A stretch of DNA of 64,000 nt, taken from NCBI RefSeq assembly GCF_021729845.1, contig NZ_CP063397.1:1006001-1070000 (forward strand). Reading direction: 5' to 3'. Shown here piece by piece: positions 55,186-64,000 of this stretch (positions are counted from its first letter, which is position 1; the number at the start of each line of letters is the position of its first letter). A model generated the notes under the pieces. It made no database searches, was not told the DNA's origin, and was given only the letters and a program-made list of their open reading frames with translations. This DNA is from Rhizobium sp. SL42 (GTDB lineage Bacteria > Pseudomonadota > Alphaproteobacteria > Rhizobiales > Rhizobiaceae). The position numbers and the translations under genes are program-made.

Positions 55186-57921
55186 GTGACGATCCATTCA
55201 TCCACCCACAACGAGGTCCTGAACGTGGCAACGCTTGCCTCGGAGGAAAGCCGCGCGTCCGCCACGCCGATGATGGAGCAATATATCGAGATCAAGGCCG
55301 CCAATCCCGGCAGCCTGCTGTTCTACCGCATGGGCGATTTCTACGAGCTGTTCTTCGAGGATGCCGTGGACGCTTCGCGGGCGCTTGGCATCACGCTGAC
55401 CAAGCGCGGTCAGCATCTCGGGCATGACATCCCGATGTGCGGCGTGCCGGTCCATGCTGCCGACGATTATCTGCAGAAGCTGATCATGCTCGGCTTTCGG
55501 GTTGCCGTCTGCGAGCAGGTCGAGGATCCGGCCGAGGCCAAGAAGCGCGGCTCGAAATCGGTGGTCAAGCGCGACGTCGTGCGCCTTGTCACGCCAGGCA
55601 CGCTGACCGAAGAAAAACTGCTCTCGCCATTCGAATCGAACTACCTGATGGCGCTTGCCCGCATACGCGGCGGCAGCGCTCCGCAGCTTGCACTCGCATG
55701 GATCGATATCTCCACCGGTATTTTTCGTCTGGCGGAAACCACTGAGACCCGGCTGCTCTCCGATATCCTGCGCATCGAGCCGCGCGAGCTGATCGTTCCT
55801 GACACGCTGTTTCATGACGAGGAACTTAAACCCGCCTTTGACGTGCTGGGTCGGGTCGTCGTGCCGCAACCGGCCGTGCTGTTCGACAGCGCCAGTGCCG
55901 AAGGCCGTATTGCACGCTATTTCGGCGTCGGCACGCTCGATGGCTTCGGCAGTTTCTCCCGCGCCGAAATTGCCGCCGCCGCCGCTGCAGTCGCCTATGT
56001 CGAGAAGACCCAGATTGCCGAGCGTCCGCCGCTCGGTCTGCCCGAGCGACAGAACGCCGCCTCGACCCTCTTCATCGATCCGGCCACTCGTGCCAATCTC
56101 GAACTGGTGAAAACCCTGTCTGGCGACCGCAACGGCTCTCTGTTGAAGGCCGTCGATCGCACGGTTACCGGCGGCGGCGCGAGGCTTCTCGCCGAGCGGC
56201 TGATGTCGCCACTGACCGATCCCGAAGCGATTGCTGCGCGGCAGGATTCCGTTGCCTTCCTGCTTGCCGAAAGCCAGTTGATCGACCGCTTGCGAGATGC
56301 GCTCAAGCGGGTGCCCGACATGCCGCGTGCCCTGTCGCGTCTGGCCCTGGACCGCGGTGGCCCGCGTGATCTGGGCGGTATCGTCAATGGCCTGGCTGCA
56401 TCGGCGGACGTTTCGGCCCTGCTGGCGCAGGCGCGCCTGCCGAAGGAACTGGCTGATGCAATGGCCGATCTTCAGGCCCTGCCGCAGGACCTCGGTCGCA
56501 GGCTGTCGACCCTGCTCGCCGATGAACTGCCGCTGCTGAAGCGCGACGGCGGTTTCCTGCGCGAAGGTGCCGTGGCCGAACTCGACGAGATCCGCGCCTT
56601 GCGCGACAAGTCGCGCCGCGTAATTGCCGGCCTGCAGCTGCAATATGCCGAGGAGACTGGCATCAAGTCGCTGAAGATCAAGCACAACAACGTGCTCGGC
56701 TACTTCATCGAAGTCACTGCCGGCAACGCCGGCTCGATGACCGATACCGATGAGGGCAAGGCCCGCTTCATCCATCGCCAGACAATGGCCAGCGCCATGC
56801 GCTTCACCACCACGGAACTCGCCGACCTTGAAAGCCGGATCGCCAATGCGGCCGGTCAGGCGCTGGCGATCGAGCTTGAGGCATTCGCCCGGATGGTGGC
56901 CGATGTCGTGGCCGCCGCCGAGCCGATCAAGGCGGCTGCCCGTGCGCTTGCCATCATCGATGTCGCCGCGGGCCTTGCAGCCCTTGCGGAGGAGCAGGGC
57001 TATTGCCGTCCGATCGTCGATGACAGCCGCATGTTCCAGATCACCGCCGGCCGCCATCCGGTTGTCGAGCAGGCGCTGCGCCGCCAGGCAGCCAGTCCCT
57101 TCATCGCCAACGATTGCGATCTGTCGCCGGAAAAATCCGGTGGCAAGGGTGCGATCTGGCTGCTCACCGGTCCCAACATGGGCGGTAAGTCGACCTTCCT
57201 GCGCCAGAACGCACTGATCGCCATCATGGCGCAGATGGGCTCCTTCGTGCCGGCGGGAGCTGCCCATATCGGCGTGGTCGATCGGCTCTTTTCGCGTGTG
57301 GGTGCTTCCGATGATCTCGCCCGTGGCCGTTCGACCTTCATGGTCGAAATGGTGGAGACGGCGGCGATCCTCAACCAGGCGACCGATCGCTCCCTGGTGA
57401 TCCTCGACGAGATCGGCCGAGGCACCGCGACCTTCGACGGTCTCTCGATCGCCTGGGCGGCGGTCGAGCACCTGCATGAAGTCAATCTCTGCCGCTCGTT
57501 GTTCGCCACCCATTTCCACGAACTGACGGCCCTGTCTGAAAAGCTGGCGCGCATGTCGAACGTGACGATGCGGGTCAAGGAATGGGACGGCGACGTCATT
57601 TTCCTGCATGAGGTCGGTCCGGGAGCGGCTGATCGTTCCTACGGCATCCAGGTCGCGCGTCTTGCGGGTCTGCCAGCGGCCGTCGTCGCACGTGCGCGTG
57701 ATGTATTGGCAAGGCTCGAAGATACCGACCGCAAGAACCCGGCGGCCCAGCTGATCGACGATCTGCCATTGTTTCAGGTGGCCGTGCGCCGCGAAGATAG
57801 CCGCAAGGCCGGTCCCTCGAAGGTCGAGGAGGCGCTCAAGTCACTGGATCTTGACGACCTGACCCCTCGCCAGGCGCTGGATGCGCTCTATGATCTCAAG
57901 AAACAACTTGGCAAGTCTTGA
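55186..57921 (+). CDS. mutS: DNA mismatch repair protein MutS
   Basis: MutS recognises mismatches and recruits MutL. The 911-aa protein has the mismatch-binding [15 protein letters not shown] (with the F-x-E motif) near residue 45, the connector, lever and clamp domains, and the ATPase with Walker [14 protein letters not shown], Walker [17 protein letters not shown] and the [10 protein letters not shown] segment. The frame begins with GTG at 55186; a second in-frame GTG at 55225, after GAGG, is an alternative start. It is divergent from tme and upstream of glnD. Confidence 0.97.
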   Translation: MTIHSSTHNEVLNVATLASEESRASATPMMEQYIEIKAANPGSLLFYRMGDFYELFFEDAVDASRALGITLTKRGQHLGHDIPMCGVPVHAADDYLQKLIMLGFRVAVCEQVEDPAEAKKRGSKSVVKRDVVRLVTPGTLTEEKLLSPFESNYLMALARIRGGSAPQLALAWIDISTGIFRLAETTETRLLSDILRIEPRELIVPDTLFHDEELKPAFDVLGRVVVPQPAVLFDSASAEGRIARYFGVGTLDGFGSFSRAEIAAAAAAVAYVEKTQIAERPPLGLPERQNAASTLFIDPATRANLELVKTLSGDRNGSLLKAVDRTVTGGGARLLAERLMSPLTDPEAIAARQDSVAFLLAESQLIDRLRDALKRVPDMPRALSRLALDRGGPRDLGGIVNGLAASADVSALLAQARLPKELADAMADLQALPQDLGRRLSTLLADELPLLKRDGGFLREGAVAELDEIRALRDKSRRVIAGLQLQYAEETGIKSLKIKHNNVLGYFIEVTAGNAGSMTDTDEGKARFIHRQTMASAMRFTTTELADLESRIANAAGQALAIELEAFARMVADVVAAAEPIKAAARALAIIDVAAGLAALAEEQGYCRPIVDDSRMFQITAGRHPVVEQALRRQAASPFIANDCDLSPEKSGGKGAIWLLTGPNMGGKSTFLRQNALIAIMAQMGSFVPAGAAHIGVVDRLFSRVGASDDLARGRSTFMVEMVETAAILNQATDRSLVILDEIGRGTATFDGLSIAWAAVEHLHEVNLCRSLFATHFHELTALSEKLARMSNVTMRVKEWDGDVIFLHEVGPGAADRSYGIQVARLAGLPAAVVARARDVLARLEDTDRKNPAAQLIDDLPLFQVAVRREDSRKAGPSKVEEALKSLDLDDLTPRQALDALYDLKKQLGKS

Positions 57922-58015
57922 GAGGTAAGGTGCCTGTCAAACGCGCCGGAAAGGCGCTATAGCGCATCCGAAACCGGAGCCGATCGTCCGGTCAGTCAGA
58001 AAGCATGCCCGACAC

Positions 58016-60850
58016 ATGGCAAAAGCCGAAATCGCCTTTGATGCCCTGCTCGACATAGACGCCCTGATAGCGTCCTGCGAAGAGGTGGTTCGCTTGCATT
58101 CGGGCAATCTGCTCGAAGTCCGCGCCAAGCTGCTGCCGATCCTGAAGAAGGCAAGCTCCGATGGCCGCGAAGTCGCGCGCCTGCAGCTTTTTGCCGATGG
58201 CAGCGGCATGAAATGCGCCAACAGCATTTCCTGGATCCAGGACCAGCTGATTTCGGTCATCTTCAGGATGGTCACCGCGCATGTCTATCCCGGTGATGCG
58301 GATGGGGTGTCGGTGGCGGCAGTCGGCGGGTATGGCCGAGGGACCCTGGCGCCGGGTTCCGATCTCGACCTGCTCTTCCTGATGCCGGCTAAAACCGTGC
58401 CGAACATGCACAAGGCCGTCGAGTTCGTGCTCTACCTGCTTTGGGATATCGGTTTCAAGGTCGGTCATGCGACCCGCACCGTCGAGGAAAGCATCCGGCT
58501 GTCGAAATCGGACATGACCATCCGCACGGCCATTCTTGAAACCCGTTTCGTCTGTGGCAACGAGGCGCTTGTCGACGAATTGCAGCGCCGCTTTGACCAG
58601 GAAGTCACCACCAACACTGCGCCGGAGTTTATCGCCGCCAAACTGGCCGAACGCGACGAACGCCACCGCAAGGCCGGCGACAGCCGCTATCTGGTCGAGC
58701 CGAACGTCAAGGAAGGCAAGGGCGGGCTTCGCGACCTCCAGACCCTGTTCTGGATCGCCAAGTATAACTACCATGTCCGTGACACCCGCGAACTCGTGCG
58801 CCTCGGTGTTCTGTCACGCCAGGAATGGCGTCTGTTCGAGAAAGCCGACGATTTCCTTTGGGCCGTGCGCTGCCACATGCACTATCTGACCGGCAAGCCG
58901 GAGGAGCGTCTCTATTTCGACATTCAGCCGGAGATCGCGAAAAGCCTGGGCTATCAGGCCCGGCCTGGCCTCTCTGCCGTCGAACGCTTCATGAAGCACT
59001 ATTTCCTCGTGGCCAAGGATGTCGGCGATCTGACACGCATATTCTCGGCGGCCCTCGAGGACCAGCAGGCCAAGGCAGTGCCCGGCATCGGCGGCATGAT
59101 CGGCCGGTTTGCCAATCGTCCGCGCAAGATCGCCGGTGCTGCCGAATTCATTGATGATCGCGGCCGCATCGCGCTCGCTGATCCAGAGGTCTTCAAGCGC
59201 GATCCGATGTCGATCATGCGCCTCTTCCATGTTGCGGACATCAATGGCCTCGAATTCCATCCGGATGCCTTGAAGGCGGTGACCCGTTCGCTGTCGATGA
59301 TCGACAATGTTTTCCGCGAGAGCGAGGAATCCAATCGCCTGTTCCTGGCAATCCTGACATCGCGTCGTGATCCGGGTTTCATCCTGCGCCGGATGAACGA
59401 GGCCGGCGTGCTTGGCCGCTTCATTCCGGAATTCGGCAAGATCGTCTCGATGATGCAGTTCAACATGTATCATCACTACACCGTCGACGAACATCTGATC
59501 CGTACGCTCGAAGTCCTGTCGGAGATCGACAAGGGCAAGGCCGAGGAGATCCATCCGCTCGCCAACAAGCTGATGCCGGAGATCGAGGACCGTCAGACGC
59601 TTTATGTCGCGGTGCTTTTGCACGATATTGCCAAGGGTCGTCAGGAGGACCATTCCGTTGCCGGCGCCAAGGTGGCGCGCAAGCTTTGCCCGCGTCTCGG
59701 CCTGTCGCCCAAGCAGACCGAAATGGTCGCCTGGCTGATCGATCAGCATCTGCTGATGTCGATGGTTGCCCAGACCCGCGACCTGCACGACCGCAAGACC
59801 ATCACCGACTTTGCCGAAAAGGTGCAGTCGCTCGATCGACTGAAAATGCTGCTGATCTTGACGATCTGCGATATCCGCGCCGTCGGTCCGGGCGTCTGGA
59901 ACGGCTGGAAAGGCCAGTTGCTGCGCACGCTTTACTACGAGACCGAATTGCTCCTGTCCGGCGGTTTCAGCCAGGTCTCCCGCAAGGAGCGCGCCAAGCA
60001 CGCCGCCGAACAGCTCACCAAGGCGCTGGAAGGCTGGAGCCAGAAGGACCAGAAAACCTACACCAAGCTTCACTACGAGCCCTATCTGCTCTCAGTGGAT
60101 CTGGAGGACCAGGTTCGCCATACGCGCTTCATCCGCCAGGCGGACAAGGCCGGCCAGGCGCTCTCGACCATGGTGCGCACCCATTCCTTCCACGCCATCA
60201 CCGAAATCACGGTTCTGTCGCCCGACCATCCGCGCCTGCTGTCGATCATTGCCGGCGCTTGTGCCGCGGCGGGAGCCAATATCGCCGACGCACAGATCTT
60301 CACCACCTCGGACGGCCGCGCCCTCGATACGATCCTGATCAACCGGGAATTCCCGATCGACGAGGATGAAATGCGCCGTGCCGCAACCATCGGCAAGATG
60401 ATCGAGGACGTGCTGTCCGGTCGCAAGCGTTTGCCCGAAGTCATTGCCACCCGCTCGAAGGGCAAGAAGAAGAACAAGACCTTCCCGGTGCAGCCGGATG
60501 TCCGCATTTCCAACAGCCTGTCGAACAAGTTCACCGTGATCGAAGTCGAATGCCTCGATCGCATCGGCTTTCTGGCGGAAATCACCGCAGCGCTTGCGGA
60601 TCTTTCGCTCGACATCCATTCGGCACGCATCACCACCTTTGGTGAAAAGGTTATCGATACCTTCTATGTGATGGATCTCGTCGGCCAGAAGGTCACCAAT
60701 GAAAACCGGCAGGCCAACATCGTCAATCGCTTGAAGGCGGTCATGATGGAAGGGGCCGATGAGCCGCGTGACAAGGAAGCGCCACAGTCTTCCGCCATCG
60801 CGTCAACGGTACAGCGTGCCACTGTGATGCAGAAGAAAGCCCGGGCCTGA
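58016..60850 (+). CDS. glnD: Bifunctional [PII] uridylyltransferase/UR GlnD
   Basis: GlnD senses glutamine and adds or removes UMP on PII proteins, setting the nitrogen status signal. The 944-aa protein has an N-terminal nucleotidyltransferase motif [19 protein letters not shown], a central HD phosphohydrolase domain ([20 protein letters not shown]) and two C-terminal ACT domains ([20 protein letters not shown] and [20 protein letters not shown]). The stop is followed at once by murJ. Confidence 0.97.
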   Translation: MAKAEIAFDALLDIDALIASCEEVVRLHSGNLLEVRAKLLPILKKASSDGREVARLQLFADGSGMKCANSISWIQDQLISVIFRMVTAHVYPGDADGVSVAAVGGYGRGTLAPGSDLDLLFLMPAKTVPNMHKAVEFVLYLLWDIGFKVGHATRTVEESIRLSKSDMTIRTAILETRFVCGNEALVDELQRRFDQEVTTNTAPEFIAAKLAERDERHRKAGDSRYLVEPNVKEGKGGLRDLQTLFWIAKYNYHVRDTRELVRLGVLSRQEWRLFEKADDFLWAVRCHMHYLTGKPEERLYFDIQPEIAKSLGYQARPGLSAVERFMKHYFLVAKDVGDLTRIFSAALEDQQAKAVPGIGGMIGRFANRPRKIAGAAEFIDDRGRIALADPEVFKRDPMSIMRLFHVADINGLEFHPDALKAVTRSLSMIDNVFRESEESNRLFLAILTSRRDPGFILRRMNEAGVLGRFIPEFGKIVSMMQFNMYHHYTVDEHLIRTLEVLSEIDKGKAEEIHPLANKLMPEIEDRQTLYVAVLLHDIAKGRQEDHSVAGAKVARKLCPRLGLSPKQTEMVAWLIDQHLLMSMVAQTRDLHDRKTITDFAEKVQSLDRLKMLLILTICDIRAVGPGVWNGWKGQLLRTLYYETELLLSGGFSQVSRKERAKHAAEQLTKALEGWSQKDQKTYTKLHYEPYLLSVDLEDQVRHTRFIRQADKAGQALSTMVRTHSFHAITEITVLSPDHPRLLSIIAGACAAAGANIADAQIFTTSDGRALDTILINREFPIDEDEMRRAATIGKMIEDVLSGRKRLPEVIATRSKGKKKNKTFPVQPDVRISNSLSNKFTVIEVECLDRIGFLAEITAALADLSLDIHSARITTFGEKVIDTFYVMDLVGQKVTNENRQANIVNRLKAVMMEGADEPRDKEAPQSSAIASTVQRATVMQKKARA

Positions 60851-62419
60851 ATGAGCCTCGTCAAGAAATTCATGACCGTCGGCGGTGCGACGCTGGGAAG
60901 CCGTGTCTTTGGCTTTGCCCGTGAAACGCTGATGGCGGCAGCTCTGGGCACGGGCCCGATTGCCGACGTTTTTTATGCCGCCTTCCGCTTTCCCAATCTG
61001 TTTCGTCGTCTCTTTGCCGAGGGCGCCTTCAACGCCGCCTTCGTGCCGCTGTTTGCCAAGGAGATCGAGGCAAACGGCATCGATGGCGCGAAGCGGTTCT
61101 CGGAGGAAGTCTTCGGCGTCCTGTTTTCCGTTTTGCTGGTCATCACCATTGGCATGCAATTGTCGATGCCGCTGTTGGTCGAGTGGGTGATTGCGCCCGG
61201 CTTTGCCGACGATGCTGAAAAATTTTCGCTGACCGTGCGTCTGGCGATTGTCATGTTCCCCTATCTCATGTGCATGTCGCTGACGGCCATGATGAGCGGC
61301 ATGCTGAATTCGCTGCATCATTTCTTTGCGGCGGCCATTGCGCCGATCTTCCTCAATATTCTGATGATGGGTGCGCTGGGATGGTCGCTGTGGACTGGGT
61401 CCGATCCTGCGCTGACGGCGTGGTATCTCTCCTGGTCAGTGCTGGCTGCCGGTGTGCTGCAGCTTGCCGTGGTCTATCTCGGCGTTCGCCATGCCGGCAT
61501 CAAGATCGGCTTTCGCCGGCCGCGTTACACACCGAATGTCAGGCGTCTGCTGGTCCTGGCCATTCCGGCCGCCGTCACCGGCGGTATCACGCAGATCAAC
61601 CAGCTGATCGGGCAGGCCATCGCCTCGGGCAAGGAAGGCGCGATTTCCGCGCTTCAATATGCCGATCGCATCTATCAGCTGCCGCTCGGTGTAGTGGGTG
61701 TGGCGGTGGGTGTCGTGCTCCTGCCGGAACTCGCGCGCGCGCTTAAGGCCGGCTTCATGAAAGAGGCGGGCAATCTGCAGAACCGGTCGATCGAGTTCGT
61801 TCTCTTTCTGACGCTGCCGGCTGCCGCAGCGATCTGGGTTCTGTCCGACGAAATCATCCGTGTGTTGTATGAGCGAGGTGCCTTCAACGAGCAGAACACG
61901 GCGGTCGTTGCCGGGATCCTTGCCATCTACGGCATAGGCCTGCCGGGCTTCGTGTTGATCAAGGCGCTGCAGCCTGGATATTACGCCCGCGAAGACACCC
62001 GTACGCCGATGCGCTTCACCATGATATCGGTGGTGTTGAATACCGGCCTTGCCATCACACTCTTCCCCCATTTCGAGGAAAGCGGCATCGCGATCGCCGA
62101 GGCGTCTGCGGGTTGGGCCAACACGATCCTGCTGTTTTCCGTTCTGCTGTGGCGTGGCCATCTCGTCTTCGAATGGGCGCTGGTCACACGTACGCTGCGC
62201 CTGATCATTGCGTCCGGCGTCATGGCGGGAGTGCTGGTCTTTCTGTCGGATCGCTGGAGTGCGTCACTGATGCCGGCAAGCTCGCTGATCGAACAGGTCT
62301 CGACCTTGGCCTTGCTGATCGTCATCGCCATGCCTGTCTACTTCGCCACCGCCTTCCTCATCGGCGGAGCGGATTTCGGCATGATCCGGCGCAACCTGAG
62401 GCGCAAGCCCAAGGCTTGA
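60851..62419 (+). CDS. murJ: Lipid II flippase MurJ
   Basis: MurJ (MviN) flips lipid II across the inner membrane for peptidoglycan synthesis. The 522-aa protein has about 14 membrane segments, the MurJ N-terminal motif VGGATLGSRVFGFARETLMA, the RLFAEGAFNAAFVPLF segment, and GIGLPGFVLIKALQPGYYAREDTRTP in the later half (two adjacent parts). The ATG directly abuts the glnD stop. Confidence 0.95.
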   Translation: MSLVKKFMTVGGATLGSRVFGFARETLMAAALGTGPIADVFYAAFRFPNLFRRLFAEGAFNAAFVPLFAKEIEANGIDGAKRFSEEVFGVLFSVLLVITIGMQLSMPLLVEWVIAPGFADDAEKFSLTVRLAIVMFPYLMCMSLTAMMSGMLNSLHHFFAAAIAPIFLNILMMGALGWSLWTGSDPALTAWYLSWSVLAAGVLQLAVVYLGVRHAGIKIGFRRPRYTPNVRRLLVLAIPAAVTGGITQINQLIGQAIASGKEGAISALQYADRIYQLPLGVVGVAVGVVLLPELARALKAGFMKEAGNLQNRSIEFVLFLTLPAAAAIWVLSDEIIRVLYERGAFNEQNTAVVAGILAIYGIGLPGFVLIKALQPGYYAREDTRTPMRFTMISVVLNTGLAITLFPHFEESGIAIAEASAGWANTILLFSVLLWRGHLVFEWALVTRTLRLIIASGVMAGVLVFLSDRWSASLMPASSLIEQVSTLALLIVIAMPVYFATAFLIGGADFGMIRRNLRRKPKA

Positions 62420-62494
62420 GATCTCGCTGCGGATATGAACAGTTCCACAAAAGGCGATCGAGCCTTGCCGGCGATCCGGTCTCTACCGTCGACG

Positions 62495-62917
62495 TTAGCA
62501 ATGCACCCATCTTCGTTTGGGGCCGATATCGACATGCACCATGCCGTTGCAGTAGCGGCCGATGCCGCCGATGCCGGGAGCGCTTGCTGCCGCCGCAAGG
62601 ATCTTTCTCTCAGGAACGCCCGGCACCCGGATGTCTGCGGCATAACAACGACTGTGCTGGGATCTGCCGGATCGCGGTCTGTGGCCAGATGTGACCATTG
62701 GCTGGCGTCCGGTCTGACGCGCGATATGAGCCAGGATGGCCCTCAACTTGACGGGGAAACAGCTCGCCCGAACGCTGACGCGCTGTAGAGTGAAAGTATT
62801 GCTATAGTCGTTTTTCGGCATGAAGAAGTGCCGTTTTTTGGCATCCACTGCACTTGCCGTTGAATGCAGGGTGAACGTCAAAATACAGCCAAAAACGAGA
62901 CATGGAAACACGCGCAT
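62495..62917 (-). CDS. Secreted M15-type peptidase-like protein
   Basis: A 140-aa protein with a signal peptide (MRVFPCLVFGCILTFTLHST, cleavage after ASA) followed by a short D-Ala-D-Ala carboxypeptidase/DUF882-like domain. The zinc-site pattern is HSRCYAADIRVPG (H-x-D), then GIGRYCNGMVHVDIGPKRRW supplies the second histidine. It probably acts on peptidoglycan in the periplasm. GGAG precedes the ATG at 62917. It is convergent with murJ, 75 bp between. Confidence 0.78.
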   Translation of the reverse strand: MRVFPCLVFGCILTFTLHSTASAVDAKKRHFFMPKNDYSNTFTLQRVSVRASCFPVKLRAILAHIARQTGRQPMVTSGHRPRSGRSQHSRCYAADIRVPGVPERKILAAAASAPGIGGIGRYCNGMVHVDIGPKRRWVHC

Positions 62918-63118
62918 GATGACTCTCCGGAAAATAAGTTTCAAGTAAGACTATCAAGACTGTGCCGCTTGGTTTTTTATTTCTAAAATTGTGTCAAATT
63001 TGAAGCGCATTTGCCTTTACAGTTTCAAAGATGGTGATTCGCGGCGGAGGGCCGGGGTCTTGCGCTGAAGGCGCCGGCCAGCCTAAGACGATTTGCGCAT
63101 TTGAGCCGAGGAGTAGCC

Positions 63119-63520
63119 ATGACCGCCCGTTCCCTGTTTTTGATCTCGCTTCTGGTTGATGACTACGACCGGGCGAAGGGCTTCTATTGCGACAGTCTCG
63201 GCTTCGAATGTCTGGAAGACAGCCTGCAGCCGGAAGGCAAGCGCTGGCTTGTGGTCAAGCCGGCCGGCGGCGATGGGGCAGGCATTCTGCTGGCCAAGGC
63301 AGAGGGCGAGTCTCAGCGCGCGGTGATCGGCAACCAGGCGGGCGGTCGTGTCGGCTTCTTTCTGAGAACCGATGATTTTGCCCGTGACCATTCCCGCATG
63401 CTGGCGCATGGCGTCGAGTTCCGCGAGGCGCCGCGCCGCGAAGCTTACGGGACCGTCGCAGTCTTCGCCGATCCCTATGGCAATCTCTGGGATCTGATCG
63501 AGCCCGCCCCGCAAAAGTGA
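63119..63520 (+). CDS. VOC-family (glyoxalase-like) protein
   Basis: A 133-aa vicinal-oxygen-chelate protein of the YurT/lactoylglutathione lyase-like group. The first half holds LISLLVDDYDRAKGFYCDSLG and the second half VGFFLRTDDF and GTVAVFADPYGNLWDLIEP. The canonical metal histidine and glutamate set is incomplete, so the function is not assignable. GAGGAG precedes the ATG at 63119. It is followed by trpS. Confidence 0.88.
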   Translation: MTARSLFLISLLVDDYDRAKGFYCDSLGFECLEDSLQPEGKRWLVVKPAGGDGAGILLAKAEGESQRAVIGNQAGGRVGFFLRTDDFARDHSRMLAHGVEFREAPRREAYGTVAVFADPYGNLWDLIEPAPQK

Positions 63521-63609
63521 GAGCTTGATTGCCGGGCATCTGCCGTGCATAAGCCGATCAAACACGCGATCGCAAGATCGGGCCCTCCACCAGCCTGTTG
63601 AGGACAATC

Positions 63610-64000
63610 ATGGGTGAGTTCAAGCCGCTGGTATTCTCCGGCGTTCAGCCGACCGGCAATCTCCATCTCGGCAACTATCTCGGCGCGATCCGCAAGTTTG
63701 TGGCGCTGCAGGAAAACAACGACTGCATGTATTGCGTCGTCGACCTGCATGCGCTGACGGCCCAGCTCGTGCATGACGACATGCCTGGCCAGATCCGCTC
63801 GATCACCGCCGCCTTCCTGGCTGCCGGCATCGACCCGAAGCAGCATATCGTCTTCAATCAGTCACAGGTGCCGCAGCATTCTGAACTGGCCTGGATCTTC
63901 AATTGCGTCGCCCGCCTCGGCTGGATGAACCGCATGACCCAGTTCAAGGACAAGGCTGGCAAGGATCGCGAACAGGCCTCGCTCGGTCTCTATGCCTATC
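63610..64000 (+). CDS. trpS: Tryptophanyl-tRNA synthetase, 5' part
   Basis: TrpRS charges tRNA-Trp. The first 130 residues are visible and cut by the window end. The class I HIGH-type motif appears in [19 protein letters not shown], followed by the DLHALTAQ segment of the Rossmann fold and [16 protein letters not shown], a characteristic TrpRS segment. The ATG is at 63610. Confidence 0.95.
   Translation, partial: MGEFKPLVFSGVQPTGNLHLGNYLGAIRKFVALQENNDCMYCVVDLHALTAQLVHDDMPGQIRSITAAFLAAGIDPKQHIVFNQSQVPQHSELAWIFNCVARLGWMNRMTQFKDKAGKDREQASLGLYAY

Overview
The window looks like a chromosomal segment of an alphaproteobacterium of the Rhizobiaceae (Rhizobium/Agrobacterium-like). Evidence is the gene order rpsT-dnaA next to mutM and ubiE/ubiB, the block tme(malic enzyme)-mutS-glnD-murJ, the cluster lptC-lptA-lptB-rpoN-hpf-ptsN, an OlsB-type ornithine lipid acyltransferase, and high GC with rhizobial codon use. 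No rRNA or tRNA gene was recognised. Nearly everything from 1 to 2536 and from 12036 to 64000 is ordinary core genome.

The exception is 2537-12035: a 9.5 kb integrative element that splits comM (Mg chelatase-like helicase) at its Walker A codons. Joining 1896-2536 to 12036-12930 restores a 512-codon frame. A large serine integrase is encoded at the right end. When the element is circularised on paper, the two ends form a near-perfect inverted repeat (12010-12027 and 2543-2559) whose centre is the dinucleotide CT. CT is also shared by both junctions, so the attachment sites can be placed almost to the base. The left, AT-richer part carries a MrcB_N/DUF3883 restriction-like protein, an unrecognised 383-aa protein, a small serine resolvase with a three-part res-like site, and an AAA ATPase fused to a TOPRIM/DUF4435-like domain. 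The right part carries two small DNA-binding-type proteins, a repeat-rich non-coding stretch and the integrase. The whole reads as a small defence-carrying island in a competence/recombination gene.

Layout of the core: 160-1694 cupin protein and gshB; 12995-17498 cysK, two LysE exporters, a NIPSNAP protein, and a DMT transporter divergent from an Lrp-type regulator; 17526-21521 dut, prfC, HAD phosphatase, TPP riboswitch and thiD; 21531-25607 GFA protein, pirin, glutamine amidotransferase, YjbR and coaBC; 25697-28684 a three-gene two-component cluster; 28787-33429 ubiB, ubiE, mutM, enoyl-CoA hydratase and rpsT; 34240-41667 dnaA, methyltransferase, hemW, rdgB, VOC protein, rph, hrcA and grpE; 41738-46890 ptsN, hpf, rpoN and lptBAC; 47203-51542 ihfB, LapA protein, two RNA methyltransferases, lspA and olsB; 51873-64000 LysR regulator, tme, mutS, glnD, murJ, M15-like peptidase, VOC protein and the start of trpS.

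Functional themes are nitrogen regulation (glnD, rpoN, ptsN), heat-shock control (hrcA-grpE), LPS export (lptABC), replication and repair (dnaA, mutM, mutS, rdgB, dut) and cofactor synthesis (coaBC, thiD, ubiE/ubiB, hemW, gshB). All database-level identities are from motif recognition by eye; no search was run.
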